From positions 36,672,301-36,736,300 of the forward strand of contig OZ020622.1 of NCBI GenBank assembly GCA_963971575.1: DNA of 64,000 bases, in the 5' to 3' direction. Every line of letters begins with the position of its first letter. The first letter of the stretch is position 1. This DNA comes from Liopterus haemorrhoidalis (lineage: Eukaryota > Arthropoda > Insecta > Coleoptera > Dytiscidae). Below, one piece after another: positions 9,801 to 20,065 of the stretch. The notes below the pieces were generated by a model, which saw nothing but the letters and a program-made list of their open reading frames with translations, had not been told where the DNA came from and ran no database searches. A program made the translations under genes and the position numbers.

Positions 9801-12800
9801 ATTAGATACATCCATACATAAATAAAATTTTAAAAATAAATTTAAATTTTGAATGAAAAAAACAATGATTGTTATTAAGAGTTTATAATATTTTCGAGGG
9901 GTTAGGCCCTTGGTTCTCAAACTTTTTAAATTCGGGGAACACTAAACTCTGATATATATTTTAGGCGGAACACCAATACAACATAAACTTTAAAACAGGG
10001 GGCGCGGGTAGCTAACTTTTTTGAAACCAAAAAAGCGGAAATACACTCCATTATTATAGAGCAAAAAAAAACTGAATCGTGTCGCAGCGTGTGATTGGCA
10101 ACCCCCTGCTTAAAAGTGCTACTTTTAGAAAATAATATGTATATAAATAAAATATGTACCGATATTAATTGATGCAAATATATTTATTGAAATCACAATT
10201 AAAATTACAATACATTTTAAAAAATCTCAAACTTGATGCGATACATGAGCTTGATGATCGTTACAGATCTCAGCGATATTGGGACGAATAAATGATAAAG
10301 CAACACGCATTTCTTCTTCTAAATTCCCTAGTCTCTCGCGTGTGTTTGTCTTTATATTAACCATAGTTGAAAATCATGCTTCGCAAAGACATGACGTGGA
10401 AAATAACAATAATATGTTCAGGGTTTTTTTGCTTGTACATGGGTATACATCTTTAACAGAGATTCAAAAATTGAGTGTTTTCATGGAACTGTAATTTTAA
10501 TCCACGATCTGAAGAAAGCGACGTCAGTTCTTCTTCTTCTTTTAAAGTAAAACTAGAAAATTTGGAAGAAAGAAAAGGGTTTCTTATCCAATCATGTTGT
10601 TCTGTGTTTAACAATGGAAAATATTTTTCAAATTTTTCTTCTATTGTTGATAAATGTTCCATTATTAAAGAAACGATTGCCTCGTTGGTATTTTTCACAG
10701 AGGGGAACATTTCTGTGTTTCTCTCTCTTACGCGTCTTTTCCATAGTAAAACTCTTTTTTAGGGTTTTGTAGGTATGACCAAAAAACCCTTATACCGTCA
10801 TTTTGTCGTCTGTCTGTCTGTTCGGTAAAAATTGTAGCCAAACGGCTAATCCTAGAGAGTTGAAATTTGGCATGCTTATACAACTCTTTGACCCGCACAT
10901 AGAAAAAATGCTAAAACATCTAAAAAACATACCCCCCTAAAAATATAAACAAATATGTGCTCATCGAAAACAAAAATATTTTTTTTAAATTCTGAGTAGG
11001 GTATCAAATGAAAGCCCTTAGTACGTGGATTAACGATCCAATTTTTATTTTTGCAAAATAAATTATTTTGATGCGATTTTAGCCAAAATTGTGCAAAAAA
11101 AAATTTGTCCCACACCCTGTAGCCCAGATCTAAAATCTAAAAAAAAATCTAAAAAAATTCTAAGTAATGTATATTGGTGTGAACCGAAATAGTACAACAG
11201 GAATTTTTGATCAGATTATGTTTTCGGAAAATAACGCATTTTTTGTGGTTTTTGGTTCACAAAGTACAAAAGTTATACCAATGTAAGACACTCACATGCA
11301 AGGCGTGCGATGGCGCAATGGGTTAGAGCACTGGTGTCGTAAGCTAAAATGTACTGGAAACACGAAAGGTTTCGAGTTCGAGTACGGAGTGAATTTTATT
11401 TTTTGTTTTTTTTTTGCATTTTTATTATGTTGAAGTTATTTTGTCAAAATTCTAGTTATATTTTGACAAATGTTGCATTTAATTTTTAAGAGCGTAAATT
11501 TAATAACCAGTCTTATTATATGATTAACAGACGATAAATTATTTTAAAAATATCGTTCATTTTGCCGTGATTACTACAAAGTAAAATTTTTCCTACACAC
11601 TCAGAATGCCGCCTTCACTTATTATATACCTGCGAAACCCTGAAATGTGTGAATATTCACACTTCACATCAATTTTTTCATTGCACATAATTTGCCAGTC
11701 GATGTAAGAATGTTTTCATCCTTTCCTTGCATACTTATATTGACAGTATTAAAGTAATCAAAAATATTAGCCAAATACGCCAAATTATTGCACCTATCAT
11801 CATTTTTTAGATAATTTATAATATGATGCAAAACTTACCTAAATTTATTTAATTCAAAAAATGTAAATTGAGAGAATTAAAATTTGAACTGCATATGATG
11901 AATCATATTAACATGCGAATATATTGAAAGAGATTTAATTAAATTGTATGTAGAGAGATATTCGTCTAAAACCGATTCTACAATTAAAGTCTTACGTAGT
12001 TACGGATGTTGGGCGCGTTTCTCAACTTATTCGCCGGAGGGGACTCCCCCTAGCGAAAGAGTAGAGGAACCCGCATGCGCCCGATATCAGACTTTAATTG
12101 TAGCATCGGCTTAAGGCTGCGTATAACCCCTAGAGGTTACCATTTTCTTATACAAAATTATCAAACTGAAATAAAATTAGTATCAATCTATACCTCAAAT
12201 TTTGCACCGAATTTTTATCTATCTAATAGAATATTTTTAATTGTAGAAATATTTATTGTAAAAATATTATCGCTCAATAACTTAATAATTGACATCAGCA
12301 ACATTGTTCTGTAATTTTTTAAATCTATTTATGGGTTTCAAATAACTTTTATATTTATATAGTTTTGTGTTGAAATTTTCAAATAATACGTCAACATTTT
12401 TTTCGACTTAATTACTTATAGTAATGTAATGCTAATTACTTAGAACCCTCGTCGAAAAATATTATACTTGATGATAATGGAATGCCACTTGGCACACGTA
12501 TTCTTCATAAAAATTAAATCATTTTTACCCGTTACAATTATTTTGAGAACCGCGGCAGAATCATGATGGCGGAAAATATAGACTACCAAGTACAATAACT
12601 ATAAGTAGTTTTCACAGTAGAACAAAATAGCTAAAATCCTTTTTGTAGAATGAAGCTTTAGCTACAATTTGCCGCATAGTACACAAATATGCGTCGATTG
12701 GTTTACAAGATGGCGCCTATAATGCAATTTGCTTAATTACAATTACATAACAGTTTTTTTCTAAAATTTAATATATCCTATTAGATAGATAAAAATTTGC

Positions 12801-15800
12801 TGCAAATGTTGATATATAAATTGTTATTAATTTTATTTCCGATTATTAGTTTTGTATAAGAAACTATAGGGAACTATAGGGTTGTGCGCCGCCTTAAGCA
12901 GAATTTTGATAACTGCAATAATATTTTATGTTTCCAAGAAGTAATTTTAACCAGAAAGAATACAAAGCCGAATGGTACGTGTAAATTTTACATTGAATTG
13001 ATTTTTATTTGCAAACAATTTTTAATTGAATTGTACATTTGATTTTTTCGCGGAACACTTGAAGGTGCATCGCGGAACACCTGTGTTCCGCGGAACACGC
13101 TTTGAGAACCAACGGGTTAGGGTATTGTTTGGAAGGGGAGTCACCTCCCATTATGACATCAGGTAATGTCACTTCTGGTGATTGATGTCCTGATGATTCA
13201 ATAACATTTCCAGACGATTCACCAGCACTCGTTTTTTAAAGAAGTTATCCAATGTTGTTTGTTTTGCTCTGTTTTTAACTTCTAACCAATTAGATTTGGT
13301 GGAAGCATAGGGAACATTAACCATTTTTTTTTAGATTCCATATCATGTTCGTGATGCAGTTATATATCTGTGTAGTCACGTCCATCATTGTACTGTCGAC
13401 CACTATGCTCTTGGTTGGTTTGTTGATGTACATCGTCACATTACTGAAACACTGCAGGGAGGCCATCAGGAACTGTATTAAACCAGGGATGACTGACGAA
13501 GATATTAAAATCAGATTTAGATTTTGTACGGAATACCACATTGCTATTTTAGTGTAAGTATGATATGAGCAGGGTCAGCCTTCTCCTTAATCTCTTCTGA
13601 CAGTATAATATCTGCTCTTTTGGATGTTAATGATAATATTTTTGCTTCAACTGAGAATAAATTGTCAACTTGCTAATTACTTCTCCATATTACCAAGGCG
13701 TTTGATAGTATCAACCATGAACTTCTTCTTCACAAATTAACTTTTCGAATCTTATCTCAATAATCGCTCGCAGAGACAGGGACGTAGCCAGGGAGGGAGC
13801 ATAGGACGCATTCCCCCCCCCAGGATAGTTTACCCTACATAAAATATAATTAGAGCCCTGCAAATCCGCGGATATCCGCTATTTTTCTGCGGATGCGGAT
13901 TTTATATCATATCCGCTTATCCGCATTATCCGTGAATATAAAATCTTCGGTTGGACGCCTCTTCCTACGGAAGACGCGTTTAGAACCCCAAAAATGTATC
14001 GTTGGCATTTGTATTGGGCTTATGGCAAGAGTAAAATAATGATACATTACGGCACTTTTCGCTTTTTAATAAAAGTCGTAGATACAACAATTTTTTTGGA
14101 TTTATTGTCAGTTTATTAATTAAAAAATAATTATGTAAAGTCTGTTCTTTTGGTTTCGGCGGAACTAGATTTTCAATACTAGTTACTTTTACCGATTGAT
14201 TGAAGCTCTAAATCATTTTGTTCAGGAAAAACCAACTTCAATATATAAAAAAATAGCTAATGACAACTTACAAAAATGAAAATTGCGGTTAGTTCCGCCT
14301 AATCGTTTGGAATAGATTTTACTGTATCGCCTTATTTTGCATTTTTGGAAATATTAGTCAAAATTAACCATGGCAATTTCCACATTTAAAAACATATGAA
14401 GCTCATATCAAATTTTAAAAAATAAAAATATCTTATAAGAAATCGTCATATAACTTTCATCTTTTAATAATAGGATGAATTTAAGAATTTAATTTTATTA
14501 TTAAAAACTCATTTTTATAAATTTGTTGATCTTATAGGACTTTCCTTGTTATTTATTGGTCATAAATGTGATAAATTAATCTGTTTAATTATTTCTAAAT
14601 ATCGCTGCTCTAAAACAATAGTGAGATATCTTAAAAAACTAAGTTTTTGAGATATTACTGTTTAAAGTTTTACGTTTTATATAAACTTGGTTTAAGAGTC
14701 GAATAATAGGGGATACGCATAAAATTTATATTTCCTTAAAACTACATTTTTTTGATATTTTAATGTTAGTTATGTCACCTAACACAACAAAAATCACATT
14801 TTAATTAATATTATAGCCAAATTTTTTAATTAAAATATTGTAAATTTGAAATAAGCCGACCACGCCACGAAGGTTGCCGAGTAAATAGGACTGAGACTGT
14901 AAGGGTTTGACGTCACAGATACAGACAAAACATAATGTTTACGTGTTTATATTGTATTGTTTGAGAGTTTTGTATTTGTTTTTAAACAATTTTTCACGCA
15001 TTTATTATTAAAATAATTTATAAAATATATGTACTCACATTAAAATGGTCTTCACAAACATAAAGTTTACTTTTTTCTGAAATATCGGTTTTATTTCGCC
15101 TCATAGCTTTTCTGTTTTTCGTCATCAGGTAATGATATAAATTATTTTTTTGGATTTCTAATTGAACTATTTGTGCACATTGGTACTAAACAATATTTTC
15201 GACTATGTTTCGAAGTACTGAGGCCTGGATCTTCCATATTTTATATACTTTAATATAAAATTTAATTCGGTAAACATGTATAAATTGTTTTTATAGAATT
15301 AAACTTTATTTTAATTAAAATCACTCTAACTTTACATAACCTATAAAAGTTATACAAACAAATAAGTACGCTGAACAGACTATGTACGCTGGGCAGACTA
15401 GTAGTGTCATGTGTCAGTTAGAAGGGTATGACGTTACACGTCGTTTTCGCGCGCTACATACATTTATGATTTTTTTAAGCCTTATAATTAAAAAAAAAAA
15501 AAATTAAAAACTGTATTTTATGTTTATATGCAACAAGAGGAATATAATAAAAAAAAATAAAAAAATCATGCCTATCCCCTATTGTAATTTCCATCTTTAT
15601 TTTTTAATTTATATAATTTCAGTACGACGTTAGATAGAATACATATTTCTGGACCCAGTAATATGTAATGTGATAAAAATTTCAGTAGTTATTCCAATAG
15701 GCGAAAAAGGTTAGTTATTTCCAAACAGACAACAAATCTTGTGCGGATATTTTTGCGGATGCGGATATTCATATTTACAAAGGCTGCGGATGCGGATCCT

Positions 15801-18800
15801 GTCTATGCGGATGCGGATACAGAAAAACGTATCCGCGCAGGGCTCTAAATATAATTTAGGTTGTTATAAGTTTTCTTCACCGGAAGTGAAGAAAATTTAT
15901 AACTTTACCGGATTTTTATTATTTAACATACTACAAAAGACCTAGAACGCTGTTATTTTCTACCCAAGCCATGTAATTAAGGTCGTACCGACCAATTTAG
16001 AATATTTTGTTATTCGCAACCTTTTGAACGGTCGTAGAAAAAGTATTGCACGCAACACGTAAGATAGCCGTTTCCATAGTTGAAATGTTTACAGGTATGC
16101 ATCAAGTGTTACAAAAGCATTCAGTTCAATGATGCTAGTACACATGACTCTGACATCTTTTGAAATAAGTGTTCTTGGTTTTGAAGTTCTAATGGTAACG
16201 AGTATCATGGACTCACTTAGATTTGGAATGCATTTGGTTGGATGGCTAATTCTATTGTTTCTCATTTGTTTCTACGGCCAAAAAATTATCGATGAAGTAA
16301 GTACACATGAAGCTTATAATATTCACAAAACTAAATTTTATTAAATGAAAGCATAATTTAAAATGCGTGGACAGCGATTTTCATCACCGCAAGAAGCTAT
16401 TGAAGCTTTCGAAAGCCATGTTTTTGAGATACCAACTTTAGACTGGAAAAAATGTTTTGAGAATTGGTTTGAACGCATGCAAAAGTGTATAAATCTTAAA
16501 AGCGAATATTTTGAAAAGCAATAAAACAGTTTGTTCAAAAAAAAAAACAAATTTTCTTTCTTAGCTTTTGTATAAACTTAAAAGGTAGCCCTCGTATAGT
16601 TAATATACCGTGCGATCATAATTTCTTGTCAGTTACATAACAGTAAAAAATGAGTTTAAAAATATCAAAACTGTGTTCTAATCCACAGCTGAAATTCCCA
16701 ATTTAACAAAGAACCAATCAGATTACTTCGTTTGTCCGAACTCACCCGAGAAACAACGAAAATATGTGTTCCTAACTTAATACCTGTTGTCAACTCATTG
16801 GCGTGTAGAGAAAAATAGTGTTCATTTAATAATCAATTCGTATAAGGTAATAAAAATAGAATGTACGCCTATGTGTACATGTCCTTGGAAATAAGTTTGA
16901 TAACTAAATGTTTCTGTCAAGTATTGCATAACGGACAAGATTTCTTGACCGCTCTGTACTTGACTATCAGTTAAAATACGAACTGTAAAAATGTTTCACC
17001 AAAATAATAAAAATAAATGAATAAATCTAGTATACGTACAGGTACCAATATTTTTAATAATATTACATGTTTATTTGTAGAGTACTAACATAGGTTGGGA
17101 AGCATATTCAACTGAATGGTATAATGCCCCAGTCTGTGTGCAGAAGGACCTTAAAATGATGATAATGCGAAGTCAAAAACCACTCGTCCTATCAGCTGCT
17201 TCTCTTGGTGTTATGTCATTGGAAACTTATTTGGGGGTAAGTTTTTTCTCATTCAGATTATTTCGCTATTTATTTTAGATTAAGTTATTAAATAATTTAC
17301 CATCTGTTCCCCTTTTTAGTAATAAATATTATTTTTCTTAATTAATAATGCTGCCAAATTTATTACTCATGTTCCATAACTGAAAAAAATATGTATGTAT
17401 TAGGCTGCACAGTACGCTATGTACGGTATGTTTGCTATGTGTGGAAAAAATAGTTTCCTTCATAGACAATGTAAGAGGCCACATTCCGTACGCTATGTAG
17501 AGGAAAGTTGGGTAAGATGACGAGTTGGACAAGACGAAGAATTTTAATTTTTTGGAAATAGCGCAACGTCTACACCTTGGCTATACGAAGACAGCCCCTC
17601 ATAGCAACTGAAATAGAAACTAACACAAATTCGTTCAGTCGTTAAACTGGGTCCAGATTAGCGAGTTGAACCTGTAATGCAGTCAGTAAATGATGATTAG
17701 TAGAAGGCCAAACGATGAATGCATGTCACTACATAACACAATTACAAGTATTGGTTTTAAATCCTTTAAATCAATCGCCACGAAAAGAAGGTTACAGTTA
17801 GATTTTTTCTTTGGTAAATTTTATCTTTTCATTCGTAAGTATTTTCTATTCATATTGTGTAATTTGAATTAATGCGATTTTGATTCACCTCAACATAGAG
17901 TACGTCCAACTTAAGTTCATCACAGGCGGATATTACCAGTTCCCTTGCGCAGAAACCAAATTTCCTCCATTACGTTACCAACAGTTAGCTTAACACATTT
18001 CAGTGGCGTCACTTACTTTGATTTGTTTTGTTTGACTACGCGTATTGTGCGATGTTGTTTGTTTATTACCGTTATTATTATTCATTTTTCGTACGTTCAA
18101 AGTATACCGTGTACTAAAATAAGTAAAAATGTATTTGAAATACAGGATTTTGTGTGTTTGGTAACCACAACAATTGTTTAAAACCCTTATGTGCGTCAAT
18201 GTGATCAGCTGTTTTCTCGCGCAGAATTGATGACGTAATTTATGATACCCTGTGATGAAGTTAAGATGAACGAGCTCTACACGTTACTTATGATCAATGG
18301 CGTATTGGCATAATTTTCTGCTATAAGTTCTGTATGCAATTATTTACTTGTGTGTATCATTAAGTTTATAATAATAAATTAAAGATGTACAATAGTGTTT
18401 TATTGAGTGTTTGTATCTCTTATCTTTAGCTTCTTTTGAAAATATCAAGATTAGTATTTTTTCTTATTGTACCGATAACAATTATTTTAATAAATGACCC
18501 TACGTCACTGTACAGCCAGAAACTATTGCCCGTCATTTTGAAAGGCCATCTTGGTCTTTCCAAATAGCATGTAATAATCCTTTCTTTAGTCTTTTTTAGG
18601 GTTTTGTAGGTATGACCAAAAAACCCTTATACCGTCATTTTGTCGTCTGTCTGTCTGTCTGTTCGGTAAAAATTGTAGCCAAACGGCTAAACCTAGAAAG
18701 TTGAAATTTGGCATGCTTATACAACTCGTTGACCCGCACATAGGAAAAATACCAAAACATCTAAAAAACATACCCCCCTAAAAATATAAACAAATATGTG

Positions 18801-19981
18801 CTCATCGAAAAAAAATATATTTTTTTAAAATTCTGAGCAGGGTATCAAATGAAAGCCCTTAGTATGTGGATTAACGATCAAAATTTTATTTTTGCAAAAT
18901 AAATTATTTAGAAATTATTTCTGCCAAAATTGTTCAAAAAAAATTTTGTCCCACACCCTGTAGCCCAGATGGTTTAAACTAAAAATCTGAAAAAATTCAA
19001 AGTAATGTACATTTATGTGAACCGGAATAGTTCAACAGGAATTTTTGATCAGATTATGTTTTCGCATTTTTTGTGTTTTTTGCGTAACCATGTAAACTAT
19101 TTAATGATATTATGTAGCACAGTAGACAGAGCGCTTCGATGGTGTAATGGTTACTATACAAGCGTTCTAATCTGCAAACTCGAGTTCAAATCGGCCGCGA
19201 GGCAATTCATTTTTTCTGTTTTTTTTTTGCATTTTTATTTTGTTTAAATTACTTTTTCAATATTCTAGTTATATTTGGGCAAATATTGCATTTAATTTTT
19301 AAAAGAGTAAATTTAATAACCAGTGCAAATTGTTGAAATTGATTACTATTGGACTTACAACCAAGTAACTTAAAATATAACGTAACTATAAATATATAAT
19401 ACCATGGATACAAGTTAAAAAAAATGAAATATATAAAATATATGTTATGTCATGTGTTATAATGTCTGTATCATATTAGTGCCTAAATATATTACTGCTA
19501 TACTGCTATTTATATTCCTACAAATAGACGAAAACAGAAGGGCGGAGCTTATGACTAAAACAACCAATGGAAGCCATAGGCGCAATTTTCAAAATCTTAT
19601 TAAACCTTGTTATATAAAAAAAATACTGCACATATTTAGAAACCTACATAATGGTATTAGGCATTCGAATTAAAATTAACAAAAAAAAATATATTTTAAC
19701 ATAAAATTGGTTTTGGCATCCCAAATAATCATCATTCACTTACTAAATACCTGCAAAACCCTGAAATGTGTGAAAATTCACACTTCACATCAATTTTTTC
19801 AATGCTAGATACATACAAAACACTGAAATGTGTAAAACATTATATTTTTTTTTATTAATTTATTTTTATCAACAGTAAATATGCAATTTTTAATCAAATT
19901 TTTACTTTTCAGGTTCTCTCATCTGCTTATTCTTATTTTACCCTTCTGCTGAACATGAAGAACAAATCTACTGATAAATAA
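6518..19981 (+). CDS. insect odorant receptor, complete, six exons, 397 aa
   Basis: Seven-transmembrane insect odorant receptor (7tm_6 family), which pairs with Orco as a ligand-gated cation channel in sensory neuron membranes. Exons: 6518-6899, 9394-9559, 13335-13553, 16095-16296, 17081-17236, 19913-19981; 1,194 nt in total, phases 1, 2, 2, 0, 0, all GT-AG. The N-terminus has the LKVMKILTLWP motif. Exon 3 holds a hydrophobic segment (VTSIIVLSTTMLLVGLLMYI); exon 4 holds two more. The C-terminal signature is QKPLVLSAASLGVMSLETY then GVLSSAYSYFTLLLN, split by a phase-0 intron as in many insect receptors. Length and motifs are normal and there is no stop, so it is probably functional. Ligand unknown. 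Introns are full of transposons. Confidence 0.9.
6958..7180 (-). mobile_element. Helitron-like 3' end, reversed
   Basis: On the minus strand the sequence ends with a hairpin (CGGTACGAAGTACGGT), then CCAGCTAG and a T, which matches Helitron 3' ends (hairpin plus CTRR, inserted at A/T). The element extends right into intron 1 of the receptor; its other end is not recognised. The rightward limit given is only nominal. Confidence 0.5.
7465..7537. repeat. 25-bp tandem repeat, three copies
   Basis: Three copies of AAAATTTAATTGTTTGCCCG-CTTT. The paralogous repeat region near 38985-39012 has a single unit, so copy number has changed since the two repeats split. Confidence 0.8.
7538..8240. mobile_element. 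family C element (copy 2)
   Basis: Starts TATTGCGTTCACATTTGTAAAG and shares AGATCTGGTTATTTTGGTTA with copies at 39013 and 51222. The right terminus is decayed and the end given is approximate. A second MITE (7695-8022) is nested inside. The region to the left (7180-7465) is also homologous to 38700-38990, including the unusual ACGCACACGG-rich stretch. Confidence 0.6.
7695..8022. mobile_element. 328-bp MITE with TA target duplication
   Basis: Ends TACTGCGGTCAAAGGTGAG and (inverted) CTCACCTTTGAACGCACTA, flanked by TA on each side. The paralogous family C copy has the uninterrupted sequence CATTATAACTAAGATATC near 39161-39178, which is the empty site. An 95-aa ORF inside is very probably chance. 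Confidence 0.8.
8240..8737. other. intron 1 sequence with C and T tracts
   Basis: AT-rich intron sequence with homopolymer C runs at about 8478-8489 and 8655-8663 and two copies of a GGACC-T(n) motif around 8568 and 8636. The same GAGGACCTTTTTTT motif forms the tandem units at 47868-48000. No gene seen. Confidence 0.5.
8738..9060. mobile_element. hAT-type MITE, 323 bp
   Basis: Perfect terminal inverted repeat CAGTGATGGCATCC (8738) / GGATGCCATCACTG (to 9060), with the exact 8-bp duplication GTTAAAAC at 8730-8737 and 9061-9068. Internal GGTTCGGACCGGTTCG palindromes. Inserted in intron 1 of the receptor. The remaining intron 1 sequence, 9069-9393, shows nothing recognisable. Confidence 0.88.
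9394..9559 (+). CDS. odorant receptor exon 2
   Basis: Acceptor TTTTATTTTCAG ends at 9393; donor CCCAG|GTTAGA follows 9559. Joins exon 1 in phase 1 to give YTKG-ILIYCIVGN, completing a membrane segment, then a Cys-containing loop (RDPCGMIVRTWSPFD). Confidence 0.87.
10761..11672 (+). mobile_element. family A element (copy 1)
   Basis: Opens AGGGTTTTGTAGGTATGACC after a T-run and ends with ...GCGAAACCCTGAAATGTGTG, a short palindrome, and CACATCAA before another T-run. Shared hallmarks are GTCTGTCTGTCTGTTCGGTA, CAAACGGCTAA and GGCATGCTTATACAACTC. It carries a tRNA-like segment at 11303-11390. No protein-coding potential is evident. Confidence 0.75.
11303..11390 (+). ncRNA. tRNA-like segment in family A copy 1
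   Basis: Box A TGGCGCAATGG at 11311-11321 fits TRGYNNANNNG. The B-box region GGTTTCGAGTTCGAG (about 11368-11382) is close to consensus. The ~45 nt between them include what looks like a long variable arm or insertion. It ends before a T-rich run usable as a pol III stop. Not a convincing functional tRNA. Confidence 0.45.
13335..13553 (+). CDS. odorant receptor exon 3
   Basis: Acceptor is a T-run ending TTAG at 13334; donor AGT|GTAAGTA. Phase 2 in and out. Codes RFHIMFVMQ..., a strong membrane segment and an intracellular loop (MTDEDIKIRFRFC). Confidence 0.87.
14128..14313. mobile_element. family B MITE, short form
   Basis: Starts GTCTGTTCTTTTGGTTTCGG-CGGAACTAGATTTTCAAT and ends AGTTCCGCCTAATCGTTTGG-AATAGA. 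About 186 bp, half the size of the 2217 copy; the 32232-32410 copy has the same short structure. Confidence 0.65.
14705..15583 (+). mobile_element. family D element (copy 1)
   Basis: Terminal inverted repeat AATAGGGGATACGCAT against ATGCCTATCCCCTATT. A second copy lies reversed at 48821-49606 and shares the internal block GCCGACCACGCC...GTTTGACGTCA. No ORF of note; superfamily unassigned. Confidence 0.75.
15848..16094. other. intron 3 remainder
   Basis: After the hAT duplication, receptor intron sequence up to the acceptor at 16094. Contains an inverted GTTTTCTTCACCGGAAGTGAAGAAAAT hairpin at about 15871-15897. Nothing else recognised. Confidence 0.4.
16095..16296 (+). CDS. odorant receptor exon 4
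   Basis: Acceptor TTTACAG at 16094; donor GAA|GTAAGT. Codes VYASSVTKAFSSMMLVHM... and two membrane segments ending YGQKIIDE, phase 0 out. Confidence 0.87.
16361..16597 (+). pseudogene. mariner 3'-end fragment in receptor intron 4
   Basis: Close copy of 991-1221: reads MRGQRFSSPQEAIEAFESHV and ENWFERMQKCINL, then a stop, then AAGGTAGCCCTCGTA. Only the transposase C-terminus and right terminal repeat are present. Where the two copies differ, this one is the less damaged, for example the 1078-1090 T-run is here DWKKCFENW. Confidence 0.85.
17081..17236 (+). CDS. odorant receptor exon 5
   Basis: Acceptor TTATTTGTAG at 17080; donor GGG|GTAAGT. Phase 0 both sides. Encodes the conserved stretch WYNAPVCVQKDLKMM and QKPLVLSAASLGVMSLETY. 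Confidence 0.88.
17237..17897. other. intron 5, left part
   Basis: AT-rich intron sequence with GTAC-rich direct/inverted bits (TACGCTATGTACGG near 17409-17427, again near 17490). No gene or clear element boundary. Confidence 0.4.
17898..18276. mobile_element. family G MITE (copy 1)
   Basis: Inverted ends GAGTACGTCCAACTTAAGTT-CATCACAGG and, reversed, GAGCTCGTTCATCTTAACTT-CATCACAGG. Related to the larger element 53394-54165, with which it shares CTGCGCGAGAAAACAGCTGA and the CCAACAGTCGCTT / CAGTGGCGTCACTTACTTTG region. ORFs in it are shadows. Confidence 0.65.
18598..19799 (+). mobile_element. family A element (copy 2)
   Basis: Near full length, about 1.2 kb, in receptor intron 5. Starts AGGGTTTTGTAGGTATGACC and ends AATACCTGCAAAACCCTGAA, palindrome TGTGTGAAAATTCACAC, CACATCAA, T-run. 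Carries a tRNA-like segment at 19133-19203. Confidence 0.8.
19133..19203 (+). ncRNA. tRNA-like segment in family A copy 2
   Basis: 71 nt. The termini GCTTCGA and GCGAGGC could pair at six of seven acceptor positions. Box A TGGTGTAATGG and box B GTTCAAATC both fit consensus. The T-stem does not pair well, so it is tRNA-derived rather than clearly a working tRNA. A long T-run follows at about 19219. Confidence 0.5.
19913..19981 (+). CDS. odorant receptor exon 6 (last)
   Basis: Acceptor TTTACTTTTCAG at 19912. Twenty-two residues, VLSSAYSYFTLLLNMKNKST then DK, and TAA at 19979-19981. This is the family's typical short last exon ending transmembrane segment 7. Confidence 0.88.
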   Translation, partial: VLSSAYSYFTLLLNMKNKSTDK

Positions 19982-20065
19982 AGAAACACGCCAAGAGGAA
20001 CACTATTTTGATTATCAAATCATTTCGAAATCTTTTGATTTTTACAATTTACAATATATTACAAT

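Larger units (their letters stand above)
10210..11870 (-). pseudogene. hAT transposase relic split by a family A insertion
   Basis: Minus strand, right to left. 11695-11870 reads LAYLANIFDYFN...SMQGKDENIL, ending KLCAMKKL. After the family A insertion (10761-11672) the frame resumes VLLWKRRVRERN and EHLSTIEEKFEKYFPLL with WIRNPF and EEEELTSLSSDRGLKLQF (10453-10745). Near 10210-10390 the hAT dimerisation region reads ERLGNLEEEMRVALSFIRPNI. Stops interrupt it, for example inside CEA-stop-FSTMVNIKTN. Related to transposases behind ZBED5/SCAND3-type genes. Not functional. Confidence 0.78.
9907..13113 (-). mobile_element. hAT element (ZBED/SCAND3-like), in receptor intron 2
   Basis: Flanked by the 8-bp duplication GGGTTAGG (9899-9906 and 13114-13121). 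Ends are CCCTTGGTTCTCAAACTTT and, reversed, GTTGGTTCTCAAAGCG, so only the core TTGGTTCTCAAA is shared. It contains a broken transposase on the minus strand and a family A element inserted in the middle of that gene. The part between about 11880 and 13020 has no readable coding sequence. Confidence 0.75.
13851..15847. mobile_element. non-autonomous hAT element in receptor intron 3
   Basis: Exact 8-bp duplication AATATAAT at 13843-13850 and 15848-15855. Ends TAGAGCCCTGC (13851) and GCAGGGCTCTA (to 15847). Subterminal zones are full of GCGGATGCGGAT / ATCCGC repeats (13867-13933 and 15739-15836). No transposase; two MITEs nested inside (14128-14313, 14705-15583). Confidence 0.87.

Noticed and set aside
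19133..19203. Functional host tRNA gene
   Set aside because: Pol III boxes are good but the T-stem does not pair and the sequence is embedded in a repeat; kept only as tRNA-like.
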